Notes: generated by a model not told the origin, from the letters alone. 64,000 nucleotides of DNA from Lawsonibacter faecis (GCF_014287675.1 NZ_JACOPQ010000019.1:6149-70148); one strand, 5' to 3'; positions 32,485-41,522 are shown, counted from the first letter of the stretch. Numbers and translations: made by a program.

Positions 32485-33546
32485 TCAGGCCAGGGGGACG
32501 TAGGCGTCCATATTGATGCCGTCGAAGGTGGCCATCTCATTGTAGACGGCGAGGCCCATGTCGAGAAGGGGCATGACCGCCGCCGCGCCGGTGCCCTCGC
32601 CCAGGCACATATTGGCAAAGAGGAAGGGCGTGAGGCCCAGGGCCTCCACCACCATGGCTCCCGCGGGCTCGTTGGAGGCGTGGCTGCCCAGCATATAATC
32701 CTTGGCTGCGGGGCAGATGGCCGCGGCGGCCAGGGCCGCGGCGGAGGAGATGAACCCGTCCACCAGGACCGGGATGTGGAAATACGCTCCGCCCAGGAAG
32801 ACCCCCGCCAGGCCGCACAAGTCCAGGCCGCCCACCTTGGAGAGGACGTCCACGCCGTCTGCGCTGTCGGGCCGGTTGAGGGCGACGGCCCGCTCAATGG
32901 CGTCCACCTTGCGGCGCAGGCCCTCGGAGGAGAGGCCCGCGCCCCGGCCCGTCACCTCGGAGGGCGACTTATGTAAGAGCACGGAGACGACGGCGCTGGA
33001 GGTGGTGGTATTGCCGATGCCCATCTCGCCGGTGCCCAGGAGGGTATACCCCTGCTCCTTGAGGGCGCGGACCACGTCGATGCCCACCTCAATGGCCCGG
33101 ACGGCCTCCTCCCGGGTCATGGCGGGACCCTGGGTCATATTGGCGGTGCCCCGGCGGACGTTCCGCTGGAGGATCTTCTCCCCCTTGACGGGGACGGCCA
33201 CGCCGATATCCACGGGGACGACCTCCGCCCCGGCCCGGCGGGCCATGCAGCAGACGCTGGTGTCCCCGGTGGACATATTCTCGGTGACAATGGCGGTGAC
33301 CTCCTGGCCGGTCTGGGTGACTCCCTCGGCCACCACGCCGTTGTCGGCGCACATAACCACGACCGCCCGCTTGCCCAGATCCACCCTGGGGCTGCCCGTC
33401 ATGCCCGCGATGCGGATGACGGCGTCCTCAAGAAGGCCCAGACTGCTCAGTGGATGGGCGACCGCGTCCCAGTGGGTCTTGGCCGCGGACATGGCGGCGC
33501 GGTCCGCCGGGGTGATGGATGAAACGACTTCGGAGAGAGTAAGCAT
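32485..33546 (-). CDS. cobT: Nicotinate-nucleotide-dimethylbenzimidazole phosphoribosyltransferase
   Basis: Activates the lower-ligand base to its alpha-riboside phosphate. The protein has 353 residues, normal for CobT. VMCADNGVVAEGVTQTGQEVT and GTGEMGIGNTTTSSA are typical, and the catalytic glutamate is in MCLGEGTGAAA (about 315). The start ATG 33546 has GAGGGG about 8 bases before it; a longer frame to 33717 runs into the spacer after cbiA. Which base is used cannot be read here; no bza genes for dimethylbenzimidazole synthesis are in the window. Confidence 0.95.
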   Translation of the reverse strand: MLTLSEVVSSITPADRAAMSAAKTHWDAVAHPLSSLGLLEDAVIRIAGMTGSPRVDLGKRAVVVMCADNGVVAEGVTQTGQEVTAIVTENMSTGDTSVCCMARRAGAEVVPVDIGVAVPVKGEKILQRNVRRGTANMTQGPAMTREEAVRAIEVGIDVVRALKEQGYTLLGTGEMGIGNTTTSSAVVSVLLHKSPSEVTGRGAGLSSEGLRRKVDAIERAVALNRPDSADGVDVLSKVGGLDLCGLAGVFLGGAYFHIPVLVDGFISSAAALAAAAICPAAKDYMLGSHASNEPAGAMVVEALGLTPFLFANMCLGEGTGAAAVMPLLDMGLAVYNEMATFDGINMDAYVPLA

Positions 33547-33625
33547 ACGAATAACCCCTCTTTTTTGATTGATTTGCGCGGGGAAGCGGCGGCGGAAAAG
33601 ACGGCCGACAATTTGTGAATCGCTT

Positions 33626-35272
33626 CTACAGCGGCGTGCCGTACTGTGCGCAGGCGGCCACAAAGCGGCGGGCGGCGGCGGGAATGCCGCAGAAGTGGAA
33701 ATGGGGAAAGCCAGCATAGAGGGTGGGCGTCGCGTAGGCGCAGGGCCAGGAGCGGGAGGACTGGGGCTTTTGGGCGAGGAACGCCTCGCCGGGGTCCTCG
33801 CTCTCCCAGTAGTGGAACTCGTGGGCGGGGAGAGATTCCCCCCTGGCGCAGAGGAGATTGTCCGCCGATGCGCTCAGGGAGACGTACCCGAAGCGGCTGA
33901 GGCGGCGGGTGCGGTAGGCGCGGTGGGGGAAATACCCGGCCATGGGGTAATTCTGTCCGTCGGCCCCCTCCAGTTCGGCGTGCAGATAGAGAAAGCCGCC
34001 GCACTCGGCCACGGTGGGGACGCCCCGCTCAATGGCGGCGCGGAGGCTGGCGCGCATGGATGCGTTTGACGAGAGCTCCTTCGCGTAGAGCTCCGGGTAG
34101 CCGCCGCCCAGGTAGATGCCCCGGGTGCCGGCGGGGAGGTCCCCGTCGCTCAGGGGGGAGAACTCCACCAGCTCCGCGCCCAATTGCTCCAAAAGCCGCA
34201 GGCCGTCGGCATAGTAAAAGCAAAAGGCGCGGTCCCGGGCCACGGCGATGCGGGGACGGGGGACGGGTCTCCCCCGTCCGGCTCCGACGGCATTTCCCCC
34301 CTTGGGGGGAGCGGCGGGAGGAGCGCCCTCTCCCGCAGGGCGTTCCGAGAAGAGCGGACTTTGACCCCCGGGGTCCCCGCAAGGCCCCTGGGGCTTTGTG
34401 GGGGGGAGGAGGGGCAAGGAAGCGGAGAGAGGAGCGCCCTCCCCCGCAGGGCGTTCCGAGAAGAGCGGACTTTGACCCCCGGGGTCCCCGCAAAGCCCCT
34501 GGGGCTTTGTGGGGGGGAGGAGGGGCAAGGAAGCGGAGAGAGGAGCGCCCTCCCCCGCAGGGCGTTCCGAGAAGAGCGGACTTTGACCCGACGACGCGAG
34601 CGCCAAAAGGCCGTCGATATCCAGGGTCTGCTCGGCCTGGCGGGACAGGCGGCGCAGCTTTTCCTTCAGGTCCGCCACCTCGGCGGCGGTGACCAGTCCC
34701 AAGTGGCGGCTCTCCAGGGAGCAGTCGGGCAGGTTGGGAAGACAGCCGTAGACCGTGATTCCCGTCTCCGCCTCTATCGCCGCCTTCAGGCGGGGGTAGA
34801 GCATGGGGGAGACGCGGTTTAAAATCACGCCCCGGATGTGGCTGTCGGGCCGGAAGGAGGCAAAGCCCTTCACCTCCGCCGCCGCTGAGAGTGCGCGGCC
34901 CCTGCCGTCCAGAACCAGCACGGCGGGGACGTCGGCGGCCCGGGCCAGGTCGTAGGCGCTGGCGTCGCTGGAGAGGGCCACGCCGTCATAGTACCCCATG
35001 ACACCCTCGATGATGGACACGCCGCAGTCTTTGCCGTTCTCCCGGAGCAGGCGGCAGGCCTCCTCCTCCCCCAGCAAAAAGAGGTCCAGGTTGCGGCTCT
35101 TGGCGCCGATGACCTCACTGTGGAACATGGGGTCGATGTAGTCCGGGCCGCATTTGAAGGCCGCCGGGTTCAGCCCCCGGTCCACAAGGGCCTGGAGGAG
35201 TGCGCAGGTGACGGTGGTCTTCCCTCCCCCGCTGGCGGCGGCGCAGAGGAGAAGCCTCGGCAGGGCGGTCAC
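33626..35272 (-). CDS. cbiA: Cobyrinate a,c-diamide synthase with tandem-repeat linker
   Basis: Amidates the a and c side chains of cobyrinate. The N-terminal ATPase domain has a P-loop AASGGGKTTVTCALLQ and FKCGPDYIDPMFH. The C-terminal glutaminase has GVPTVAECGGFLYLH with the nucleophile cysteine and HEFHYWE. The protein has 548 residues, about 90 longer than usual. The extra length is a 37-residue unit (beginning QSPLFSERPAGEGAP) repeated 2.4 times between the two domains, encoded by 111-bp direct repeats at 34321-34590. The start is GTG 35272, overlapping the cbiET stop (GTGA). Confidence 0.92.
   Translation of the reverse strand: MTALPRLLLCAAASGGGKTTVTCALLQALVDRGLNPAAFKCGPDYIDPMFHSEVIGAKSRNLDLFLLGEEEACRLLRENGKDCGVSIIEGVMGYYDGVALSSDASAYDLARAADVPAVLVLDGRGRALSAAAEVKGFASFRPDSHIRGVILNRVSPMLYPRLKAAIEAETGITVYGCLPNLPDCSLESRHLGLVTAAEVADLKEKLRRLSRQAEQTLDIDGLLALASSGQSPLFSERPAGEGAPLSASLPLLPPTKPQGLCGDPGGQSPLFSERPAGEGAPLSASLPLLPPTKPQGPCGDPGGQSPLFSERPAGEGAPPAAPPKGGNAVGAGRGRPVPRPRIAVARDRAFCFYYADGLRLLEQLGAELVEFSPLSDGDLPAGTRGIYLGGGYPELYAKELSSNASMRASLRAAIERGVPTVAECGGFLYLHAELEGADGQNYPMAGYFPHRAYRTRRLSRFGYVSLSASADNLLCARGESLPAHEFHYWESEDPGEAFLAQKPQSSRSWPCAYATPTLYAGFPHFHFCGIPAAARRFVAACAQYGTPL
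34321..34590. repeat. 111-bp tandem repeats inside cbiA
   Basis: Units begin at 34321, 34432 and 34543 (the third is partial), 111 bases apart, nearly identical and in frame (37 codons). Each contains a palindrome AAAGCCCCTGGGGCTTT (one base changed in the first) and a GCCCT/AGGGC stem. The run of palindromes looks more like an intergenic repeat captured in a coding linker than an evolved protein domain. Confidence 0.85.
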
Positions 35273-36480
35273 CCCTGGCCCTCCCCGGAGATGATAAAGA
35301 CCGGGTTCTGGGCGGTCATCATATGGTAGGTCCCCACGCTGCGGGCTTTGGTGACGGACACCTGGGCAATCTCCACGTTTTTAAGGCCCATGCCGTCAAA
35401 GAGGCGGGTGGCCTCGGCGAGGGTCTCCAGCGTCACGGCGGTGACCACCACCCTGGCGGCGGGGTTTTTGTCGAAGACGATACCCAGAATCTCCGCCATA
35501 CTGCCGGAGGTGCCCCCCAGGAAGACCCGGTCGGGGGCGGGCAGGGGCTGGAGAGCCTCGGGTGCCTCCCCCGCCACCAATTTTAAATTGCCCGCGCCGA
35601 ATTTGGCCTTGTTCTGGGCCATCAGCTCCAGGGCGGCCTGCTCCCGCTCCACTGCGTAGACCTGGCCGTCCGGGACAGCCAGGGCCCCCTGGATGGATAC
35701 CGACCCGGTACCCGCGCCCACATCCCAGAGGATGTGGTGGGAGTAGAGATGGAGCTTGGAGAGGGCCAGGGTGCGCACCTCCTCCTTGGTCATGGGCGCG
35801 TCGCCCCGGAGAAAGTCGTCGTCGGAGATGCCGGGGACGGCCACGCCCGTGCGGACCGGGGCGGGGTTTGCCACCAGCATGACGGCCAGGGAGTCGAAGT
35901 CCTTCCGGGCGAGGTCGGCGGCGGTGCCGTAGGAAACCGCCTCGTCGGGGTAGGAGAGCCGCTCCCCCACCCAGACCGCCAGCTCCCCCATGCCCCGCTC
36001 GGCAAGCTCGGCGCAGATGTCCTGGGCGCGGTTATCGCCGCCGGTGAGGAGGAAGGTCTTGCCGTGGGACCGGACCGCCCCCACGCAGTCGCAGGAGCGG
36101 CCGTGGGCGCTGACGATGTGGACGTCCTGCCAGGCGGTGCAGATCCGGGCGCAGAAGTAGGACAGGGAGCTGATTCCGGGAATGGAGAGGACCTCGTAGT
36201 CGGCGAGGAGGGCATAGAGGCCCCTGGCCCCGCTGTAGAAGCCCACGTCCCCGGAGAGGAGCACGCCCGAGGTGGTCCCCTCCGGCATCTCCCCAATCTT
36301 GGCGGCGATGTCCGCCGCCGCAATGAGGGGGGCAAGCTCCTTCCCGCTGTGGATATACGGCTCCACCAGGCGGGTGGCCCCCAGGAGGAGGTCGCACTCC
36401 TCAATGGCGGCGGACGCCTCCGCCGTCAGGGTTTCCGGGTTGCCCATGCCCATGCCGATGAGATAGACGCGGCCTTTCAT
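35269..36480 (-). CDS. cbiET: Cobalt-precorrin-7 C5/C15-methyltransferase (decarboxylating), CbiE-CbiT fusion
   Basis: A 403-residue bifunctional enzyme. The N-terminal CbiE part (GMGMGNPETLTAEA; VLLSGDVGFYSGARG) methylates C-5. The C-terminal CbiT part from about 205 (LWDVGAGTGSVSIQGAL is its SAM motif) methylates C-15 and decarboxylates the C-12 acetate. It overlaps cbiA by 4 bases and follows cbiJ by 77. Confidence 0.94.
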   Translation of the reverse strand: MKGRVYLIGMGMGNPETLTAEASAAIEECDLLLGATRLVEPYIHSGKELAPLIAAADIAAKIGEMPEGTTSGVLLSGDVGFYSGARGLYALLADYEVLSIPGISSLSYFCARICTAWQDVHIVSAHGRSCDCVGAVRSHGKTFLLTGGDNRAQDICAELAERGMGELAVWVGERLSYPDEAVSYGTAADLARKDFDSLAVMLVANPAPVRTGVAVPGISDDDFLRGDAPMTKEEVRTLALSKLHLYSHHILWDVGAGTGSVSIQGALAVPDGQVYAVEREQAALELMAQNKAKFGAGNLKLVAGEAPEALQPLPAPDRVFLGGTSGSMAEILGIVFDKNPAARVVVTAVTLETLAEATRLFDGMGLKNVEIAQVSVTKARSVGTYHMMTAQNPVFIISGEGQG

Positions 36481-36557
36481 ACGATTGCCTCCAAATTGAT
36501 GTTTTTCTGTCCTGCGGCGCAGGGGACGGGGATGCGCGGGGCGGAGCAGCCGCGCCC

Positions 36558-37301
36558 CTACAGGGCGGTGAGGAACGATACCATCTCCTGATAGGTGAGG
36601 CCTTCCTCGGCGGCGGGACGGTCGATAATCAGGAGCTTCACGCCCGCCTCACCCGCGGCGGCCACCTTCTCCCAGAAGCCGCCCGCGCCGCCGCTGGCCT
36701 TGGTGACCAGGGTCTTGATTTGATACTGGCCGATGAGGGCCAGATTCATCTCCGTGGTAAAGGGGCCCTGCATACACAGCACATGGGCGCTCGGGAAGCC
36801 CAGCTCCAGGCACTGGGAGAGGGAGTCCAGGCTGGGCAGGACCCTGGGATAAATCCGCTCCCGGAGAGCCGGGGCGGCATAGTGGCGCAGGTCCTTGCTG
36901 CCCGTGGTGAGGAGGACGTTGCCGGGAAGGGCCGCGAGCATCTCCGCCGCATCCGCAGCGGAGGGGGCGTGGAGCCAGCCGTCCCCCTCGCAAGGGCCCT
37001 CCCGGACGAGGCGGTGATACGGCAGGCGGGTATGCTCTGAGGCGGCACGGATATTGCGGCTCACCTCCACCGCGTAGGGGTGGGTGGCGTCCACCACGCG
37101 CTCGAAGGGGGCGGAGGCCATCAGGGCCTCCATGGCGCCGCTGTCCAGGCGGCCGGTATGGACGGTAATGTTAGGGCCGGCCGGGGCCAGGGCCGCGCCA
37201 TAGCCCGTGGCGACGCAGAGCGTAACGGTGTGGCCGTGTCCGGCCAGCCAGGAGGCCAGGTCCCGGCCCTCGGTGGTTCCGCCGAAGAGGAGGATGTGCA
37301 T
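36558..37301 (-). CDS. cbiJ: Cobalt-precorrin-6A reductase
   Basis: NAD(P)H-dependent reduction of the macrocycle. The protein has 247 residues. The N-terminal ILLFGGTTEGRDLASWL and RVVDATHPYAVEVSRN are diagnostic of CbiJ/CobK. It lies between cbiH and cbiET in the block. Confidence 0.93.
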   Translation of the reverse strand: MHILLFGGTTEGRDLASWLAGHGHTVTLCVATGYGAALAPAGPNITVHTGRLDSGAMEALMASAPFERVVDATHPYAVEVSRNIRAASEHTRLPYHRLVREGPCEGDGWLHAPSAADAAEMLAALPGNVLLTTGSKDLRHYAAPALRERIYPRVLPSLDSLSQCLELGFPSAHVLCMQGPFTTEMNLALIGQYQIKTLVTKASGGAGGFWEKVAAAGEAGVKLLIIDRPAAEEGLTYQEMVSFLTAL

Positions 37302-37346
37302 ATTGTCGCCTGCCTTTATTGAGGGATGGGAGGTGGGAAGTCTTTG

Positions 37347-38081
37347 TCAGCCGTTGCGCTGAAGGTAGCCCCGGGGTGTGACCATTTTCCCGCCGAGAAG
37401 CCCCGTCTTGCTGCTGCCGATAAAGACGGTGGTGAACATATCCACCTGGGTGTCCCGCAGCTCGCCGAGGGTGAGGGTATGGGCCTCCTCCCCCTCCCGG
37501 CCGATATTGCGGACATAGCCGCAGACCGTGTCCGGGGACTTCTCCCGCAGGAGGATGCCGCAGGCCCGCCGGAGGTAGTCCGGGCGGCTGTGGCTGGAGG
37601 GGTTATAGAGGCAGATGACGAAGTCGGCCTGGGCCGCGCAGGAGAGGCGCCTTTCAATCAGGTCCCAGGGTGTGAGGAGGTCGGAGAGGGAGATTACGGC
37701 GAAGTCGTGGGTCAGAGGCGCGCCCAGAAGAGCCGCGCCGCCGCAGGCGGCGGTGATGCCGGGGACCACCTCGATGTCGATGGGGTCATACTCCCGGGCC
37801 ACCTCGTACACCAGGCCCGCCATGCCGTACACCCCGGAGTCCCCGGAACAGACCACGGCCACGTCCCTCCCGGTGAGGGCGGCCTCCACGGCGGCCCGGC
37901 AGCGGTCCACCTCCCGGCGCATCCCGGTGGAGAGGACCTCCTTCTCCGGGAAGTCCTTCTTCACGAGCTCAATATACGCGGTATAGCCCACGATGAGATC
38001 GCAGGCGGCCAGCGCCTCCCGGGCGCGGCCGGTCAGGTCCGCGCCCCCGCCGGGGCCGAGACCGATAACGGTTACTTTCAT
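37347..38081 (-). CDS. cbiH: Cobalt-precorrin-3 C17-methyltransferase
   Basis: Methylates C-17 with ring contraction. The protein has 244 residues. VTVIGLGPGGGADLTGRA, VCSGDSGVYGMAGLV and VVPGITAACGGAALLGAPL are typical of CbiH/CobJ. It is followed by cbiJ 45 bases later. Confidence 0.94.
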   Translation of the reverse strand: MKVTVIGLGPGGGADLTGRAREALAACDLIVGYTAYIELVKKDFPEKEVLSTGMRREVDRCRAAVEAALTGRDVAVVCSGDSGVYGMAGLVYEVAREYDPIDIEVVPGITAACGGAALLGAPLTHDFAVISLSDLLTPWDLIERRLSCAAQADFVICLYNPSSHSRPDYLRRACGILLREKSPDTVCGYVRNIGREGEEAHTLTLGELRDTQVDMFTTVFIGSSKTGLLGGKMVTPRGYLQRNG

Positions 38082-38123
38082 GTTGGTTCCTCCTTCATAT
38101 GGGGACGGGATAACGCCGCTCCC

Positions 38124-39164
38124 TCAAGGGGCGCCCTTTGAGGCGGCTGCGCCCGGAAATCGGACGGTAAAGGGGACGGCGGCCAGGGCGGCGGTGACGC
38201 CGTTGAGAGCCTGCTTCCTCACCAGAAGGGCCCCGCCGGCAAGGGCCGCGGCCCGCTCGCAGACATTGTCCACGCCGGTGACGGAATGGACGAACAGGGA
38301 CGGTGTGAAGTCCCCCTCCACGGCGGAGAGCTCCTCCGCAGTGTAACAGGTCAGGGGCCAGGCGCGGCTGCGGCAGAAGGCCAGCAGGCCCGGCTCGTCC
38401 CGCTTCATGTCGATGGTATAGACGCCTAAGACCGCCCGGGGGGAGAGGCAGCGCTCCGTGAGGACGCGGTCCACGGCGGCGGCGATGGCCTCCTCAGAAG
38501 CGCCCCGGCGGCAGCCCAGGCCCAGGCGGAGGATTTTGGGGATCACCCGCAGGGTCTCGGGAAAGGGCGCGCTGCCCGGATCCAGGGTAATTGCGAAGCC
38601 CAGGGGGGCAGGGCCCCCGGTCACGCCCATGGGCAGGGGGCCTTCCGTGGGGAAGTCGCTCCGGAAGCCCACGGTCCCCCCGGCCAGCAGTGCGGCGGAG
38701 ATGTGCCTGGCCGCGGCACGCCCATCAATGGCGCAGCCCTGCCGGGCCGCCCACTGGTCCACGGCAAAGACGCCGTTGACGTCGGTGGCGGTGGACACCG
38801 CGGCCCGGCCGCGGGTGAGGGCGGCGACGCGGCGGGCCAGGTCGTTGGCGCCGCCCACATGGCCGGAGAGGAGCGGGACCGCCCAGGCCCCGGCCTCGTC
38901 CACGCTGACCACGGCGGGGTCGGTAAATTTGTCCTTGACATGGGGGGCTATCGCCCGGACGGCGATGCCGCAGGCCCCGACGAAAACGAGGGCGTCCGCG
39001 CTGCTCCAGGCCCCGGCGGTCCATGCCTCCAGGCTGGTATACGGCTGGGCGTCCGCCTCCGCGGCAAAGCGGGGCGGGACGTGGAGGGAGCCGCCCAGGC
39101 CGTCCGCCAGGCGGCGGGCCAACAGGGCCCCCCGGCGGGTGAAGGCGATGACCGCGCAGGTCAT
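38124..39164 (-). CDS. cbiG: Cobalt-precorrin-5A hydrolase
   Basis: Opens the delta-lactone and releases acetaldehyde. The protein has 346 residues: an N-terminal region (IAFTRRGALLARRLADGL), the central VFVGACGIAVRAIAPHVKDK and LLSGHVGGANDLARRVA, and the C-terminal GLGCRRGASEEAI domain. All three CbiG modules are present. It overlaps cbiF by 4 bases. Confidence 0.93.
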   Translation of the reverse strand: MTCAVIAFTRRGALLARRLADGLGGSLHVPPRFAAEADAQPYTSLEAWTAGAWSSADALVFVGACGIAVRAIAPHVKDKFTDPAVVSVDEAGAWAVPLLSGHVGGANDLARRVAALTRGRAAVSTATDVNGVFAVDQWAARQGCAIDGRAAARHISAALLAGGTVGFRSDFPTEGPLPMGVTGGPAPLGFAITLDPGSAPFPETLRVIPKILRLGLGCRRGASEEAIAAAVDRVLTERCLSPRAVLGVYTIDMKRDEPGLLAFCRSRAWPLTCYTAEELSAVEGDFTPSLFVHSVTGVDNVCERAAALAGGALLVRKQALNGVTAALAAVPFTVRFPGAAASKGAP

Positions 39165-39916
39165 TTGCTGGCCTCGCGGCAGCCGTGGGTAAAGGCGGGA
39201 TCGTAGAGCTTGGAGCGGTCGTACTCGGCGTCCAAAAAGCCGCCGATGGTGATGAGGGCGGTCTTGGTCACACAGTTCTCCCGGGCGGTCCGGGCCAGGG
39301 TGGAGACGGTGCAGCGGCAGACCTTCTCCTCCGGCCAGGTGGCCTTATAGACAATGGCGGCGGGGGTGTCTGGGGAGTAGCCGCCCTCCATCAGCTCCTT
39401 TTCCACATCCTCCAAGAGGCCTGTGGACAAAAAGAGGACCATGGTGCAGCCGTGGGAGGCCATTTTGGAGAGCTTCTCCCCCTCGGGCACGCCGGTGCGC
39501 CCCGACATGCGGGTGATGATGACCGACTGGGAGACCTCGGGGAGGGTGTACTCCGCCTGGAGGGCCGCGGCCGCGCCGGAGAAGGAGGATACGCCGGGGG
39601 TCACGTCGTAGGCGATGTTCATCCCGTCCAGGGCGTCCATCTGCTCCCGGATGGCCCCGTAGAGGGATGGGTCGCCGGTGTGGAGGCGGACGGTAGTCCC
39701 GCCGGCGGACTCGGTCTGCTCCATGACGGCGAGGACCTCCTCCAGGGTCATGCCCGCGCTGTCGTAGACGGTACAGGATTCCTTTTTGTGGTCCAGGAGG
39801 GCGGGGTTCACGAGGCTGCCCGCGTAGATAATCACGTCCGCCTCGCCCAGGAGCCTGGCTCCCCGGAGGGTGATGAGGTCCGGGGCCCCGGGGCCCGCGC
39901 CGATGAAATGTACCAT
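39161..39916 (-). CDS. cbiF: Cobalt-precorrin-4 C11-methyltransferase
   Basis: SAM-dependent methylation of C-11. The protein has 251 residues, with MVHFIGAGPGAPDLITLRG, VRLHTGDPSLYGAIREQM and TPGVSSFSGAAAAL, all matching CbiF/CobM. It starts 12 bases after the cbiD stop. Confidence 0.95.
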   Translation of the reverse strand: MVHFIGAGPGAPDLITLRGARLLGEADVIIYAGSLVNPALLDHKKESCTVYDSAGMTLEEVLAVMEQTESAGGTTVRLHTGDPSLYGAIREQMDALDGMNIAYDVTPGVSSFSGAAAALQAEYTLPEVSQSVIITRMSGRTGVPEGEKLSKMASHGCTMVLFLSTGLLEDVEKELMEGGYSPDTPAAIVYKATWPEEKVCRCTVSTLARTARENCVTKTALITIGGFLDAEYDRSKLYDPAFTHGCREASK

Positions 39917-39928
39917 GATGAGTACCTC

Positions 39929-41146
39929 CTAATGTTGGTGGGAATGCTGAGATGGGGGCTGCGGAGGAATCCCCGGCTCTTCCGCCCTGCGGGGGCTGCG
40001 CCCCTCAGGGGCGGGCCGGTGGAGCGCCAGGAGGGGATCTGCGCCGGGGGTCTTGCCCAGGACGCCGAAGCGGTTGGAGAAAAAGAGGGCTTCGATCTCC
40101 ATCCCCTCCCCCGCCCGGTGCTTGAGCTGGCGGTCCAGGGCGGCGGCGATAGAGGACATGACCCTCTCCCGCAGTCCGGCCGCCTCCAGCAGCTCCACGG
40201 CACCGTCGGTGGCGGCGCAGGCAAAAATCCGCTCTGTCAGGGCGCGGCTCCCGCCGCAGAGGGCGGTGTGGGCGGCCAGAGTCTCGGCGCGGCCGTCGGC
40301 GGTGCGGGAGTGGGTGTTCATCGTCCCGGCGGCCACCTTTGCCAGCTTGCCGAAGTGGCCCACCAGAAGAAGGCTGCGAAAGCCCAGGGCCGCGGCGTGG
40401 TCGATGGCCGCCCCCACGTAATTGGAGCAGAGGGCCCAGCGGCTCAGCTCCAGACCCAGCACGTCCCGTGCGAAGTCCTCGCCGTAATTGCCGGGGGTGA
40501 CCAGCACGTCCCGCGCGCCGGAGGCGCGGACCATGTCCAGCTCCAGCAGAACGGAGGAGATCAGCGCCTCCTCGCTCATGGGGCGGACGATGCCGCTGGT
40601 ACCCAGGACCGAGATGCCGCCCGCAATGCCCAGGCGGGGGTTGAAGGTCTTCTTTGCCAGGGCCTCCCCGGCGGGAATGGAGATGACGGCTCTCAGGCCG
40701 CCGGGGGAACCGCTCCGGGCGAGCACGTCCGCCAGCTGGTCGGATATCATCCTGCGGGGGACCCGGTTGATGGCCGCCGCGCCCACCGGCTGGTCGAGGC
40801 CGGGGAGGGTGACCCGGCCCACGCCGGGGCCGCCGTCGATCTCAATGCCGGGCGCGGCCGTCTGCTCCACCCGGGCGAAGACCAGGGCGCCGTCGGTCAC
40901 GTCGGGGTCGTCCCCGCCGTCCTTGCGGACCGCGCAGGAGGCCCAGCCGGGGCCGGAGGTCTGCTCCAGCAGCTCGGCCTCCACCCAGACGCCCGCCGGG
41001 GTATTGATGCGCACGGCGGGGAGGGCGCGGCCCAGGAGGAGTGCTTCCGCCGCGCCCCGTGCCGCCGCCGCGGCGCAGGTGCCCGTGGTGTAGCCGCAGC
41101 GCAGGCGGTCGCGGCCGACGGAGATGTAGTGGTCCAGCTTGGGCAT
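39929..41146 (-). CDS. cbiD: Cobalt-precorrin-5B C1-methyltransferase
   Basis: Methylates C-1, a step specific to the anaerobic pathway. The protein has 405 residues. RLRCGYTTGTCAAAAARGAA is the CbiD signature near residue 15, and GTSGIVRPMSEEAL is a second. It is the first gene of the block, downstream of the cobalamin riboswitch. The start ATG 41146 has AGGCAGGTG upstream; the frame's extension to 41308 overlaps the riboswitch and its terminator and is not coding. The C-terminus has a short Pro/His-rich tail. Confidence 0.95.
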   Translation of the reverse strand: MPKLDHYISVGRDRLRCGYTTGTCAAAAARGAAEALLLGRALPAVRINTPAGVWVEAELLEQTSGPGWASCAVRKDGGDDPDVTDGALVFARVEQTAAPGIEIDGGPGVGRVTLPGLDQPVGAAAINRVPRRMISDQLADVLARSGSPGGLRAVISIPAGEALAKKTFNPRLGIAGGISVLGTSGIVRPMSEEALISSVLLELDMVRASGARDVLVTPGNYGEDFARDVLGLELSRWALCSNYVGAAIDHAAALGFRSLLLVGHFGKLAKVAAGTMNTHSRTADGRAETLAAHTALCGGSRALTERIFACAATDGAVELLEAAGLRERVMSSIAAALDRQLKHRAGEGMEIEALFFSNRFGVLGKTPGADPLLALHRPAPEGRSPRRAEEPGIPPQPPSQHSHQH

Positions 41147-41237
41147 GGGGCACCTGCCTTTCTGTGGGGAATGGGGAACAGGGGGCGGATTGCCCCAGGG
41201 GGGACGGCTCTCCCTGAGAGCCGCCGGACGTAAAAAA

Positions 41238-41258
41238 GCCCTCCCCAAAGGGGAGGGC
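41238..41258 (-). terminator. Expression-platform terminator of the cobalamin riboswitch
   Basis: Minus strand GCCCTCCCC-TTT-GGGGAGGGC followed by TTTTTT. It lies about 50 bases after the aptamer and 92 before the cbiD start, so B12 binding would stop transcription. Confidence 0.8.
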
Positions 41259-41299
41259 CCGTTCCTGGTTCCGCGTGCCGCTACTCTCCACCTCAGAGT

Positions 41300-41480
41300 A
41301 CGTTCCATGGAACAGCGGCAGGTCTCCTGGCTTGCGCTTCAGCCTCAGACGCGCCTTCTCAGCCTTACGGCCAATGGCATTACGTCCTCGTCCACGCTTA
41401 CAGTAGAGGTAAGACTGCGCCGGATTTTCACCGGGCTTCCCTATTATGCGGCCGGGAGGCCGCACCGCGTTCGCTCAATA
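41300..41480 (-). promoter_or_regulatory. Cobalamin riboswitch
   Basis: Minus strand: the B12 box AAGCCAGGAGACCTGCC is at about 41317-41333, preceded by GGGAAGCCCGGTGAAAATCC (41434 region) and the ACGAGGACGTAATGCC segment. These are the conserved parts of the adenosylcobalamin aptamer in order. The next gene is cbiD, and repression by B12 is expected for the whole hem-cob block. Confidence 0.92.
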
Positions 41481-41493
41481 TGACATTGGTGGT

Positions 41494-41522
41494 ATTATAG
41501 CAGGATACGACTTTCTTGTAAA
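41494..41522 (-). promoter_or_regulatory. Promoter of the cob-hem block
   Basis: Minus strand TTTACA, 17 bases, TATAAT. The predicted start near 41487 precedes the riboswitch. Confidence 0.75.

Noticed and set aside
34321..34590. CRISPR-like direct repeats
   Set aside because: Units are contiguous 111-bp repeats without unique spacers, inside an open coding frame.
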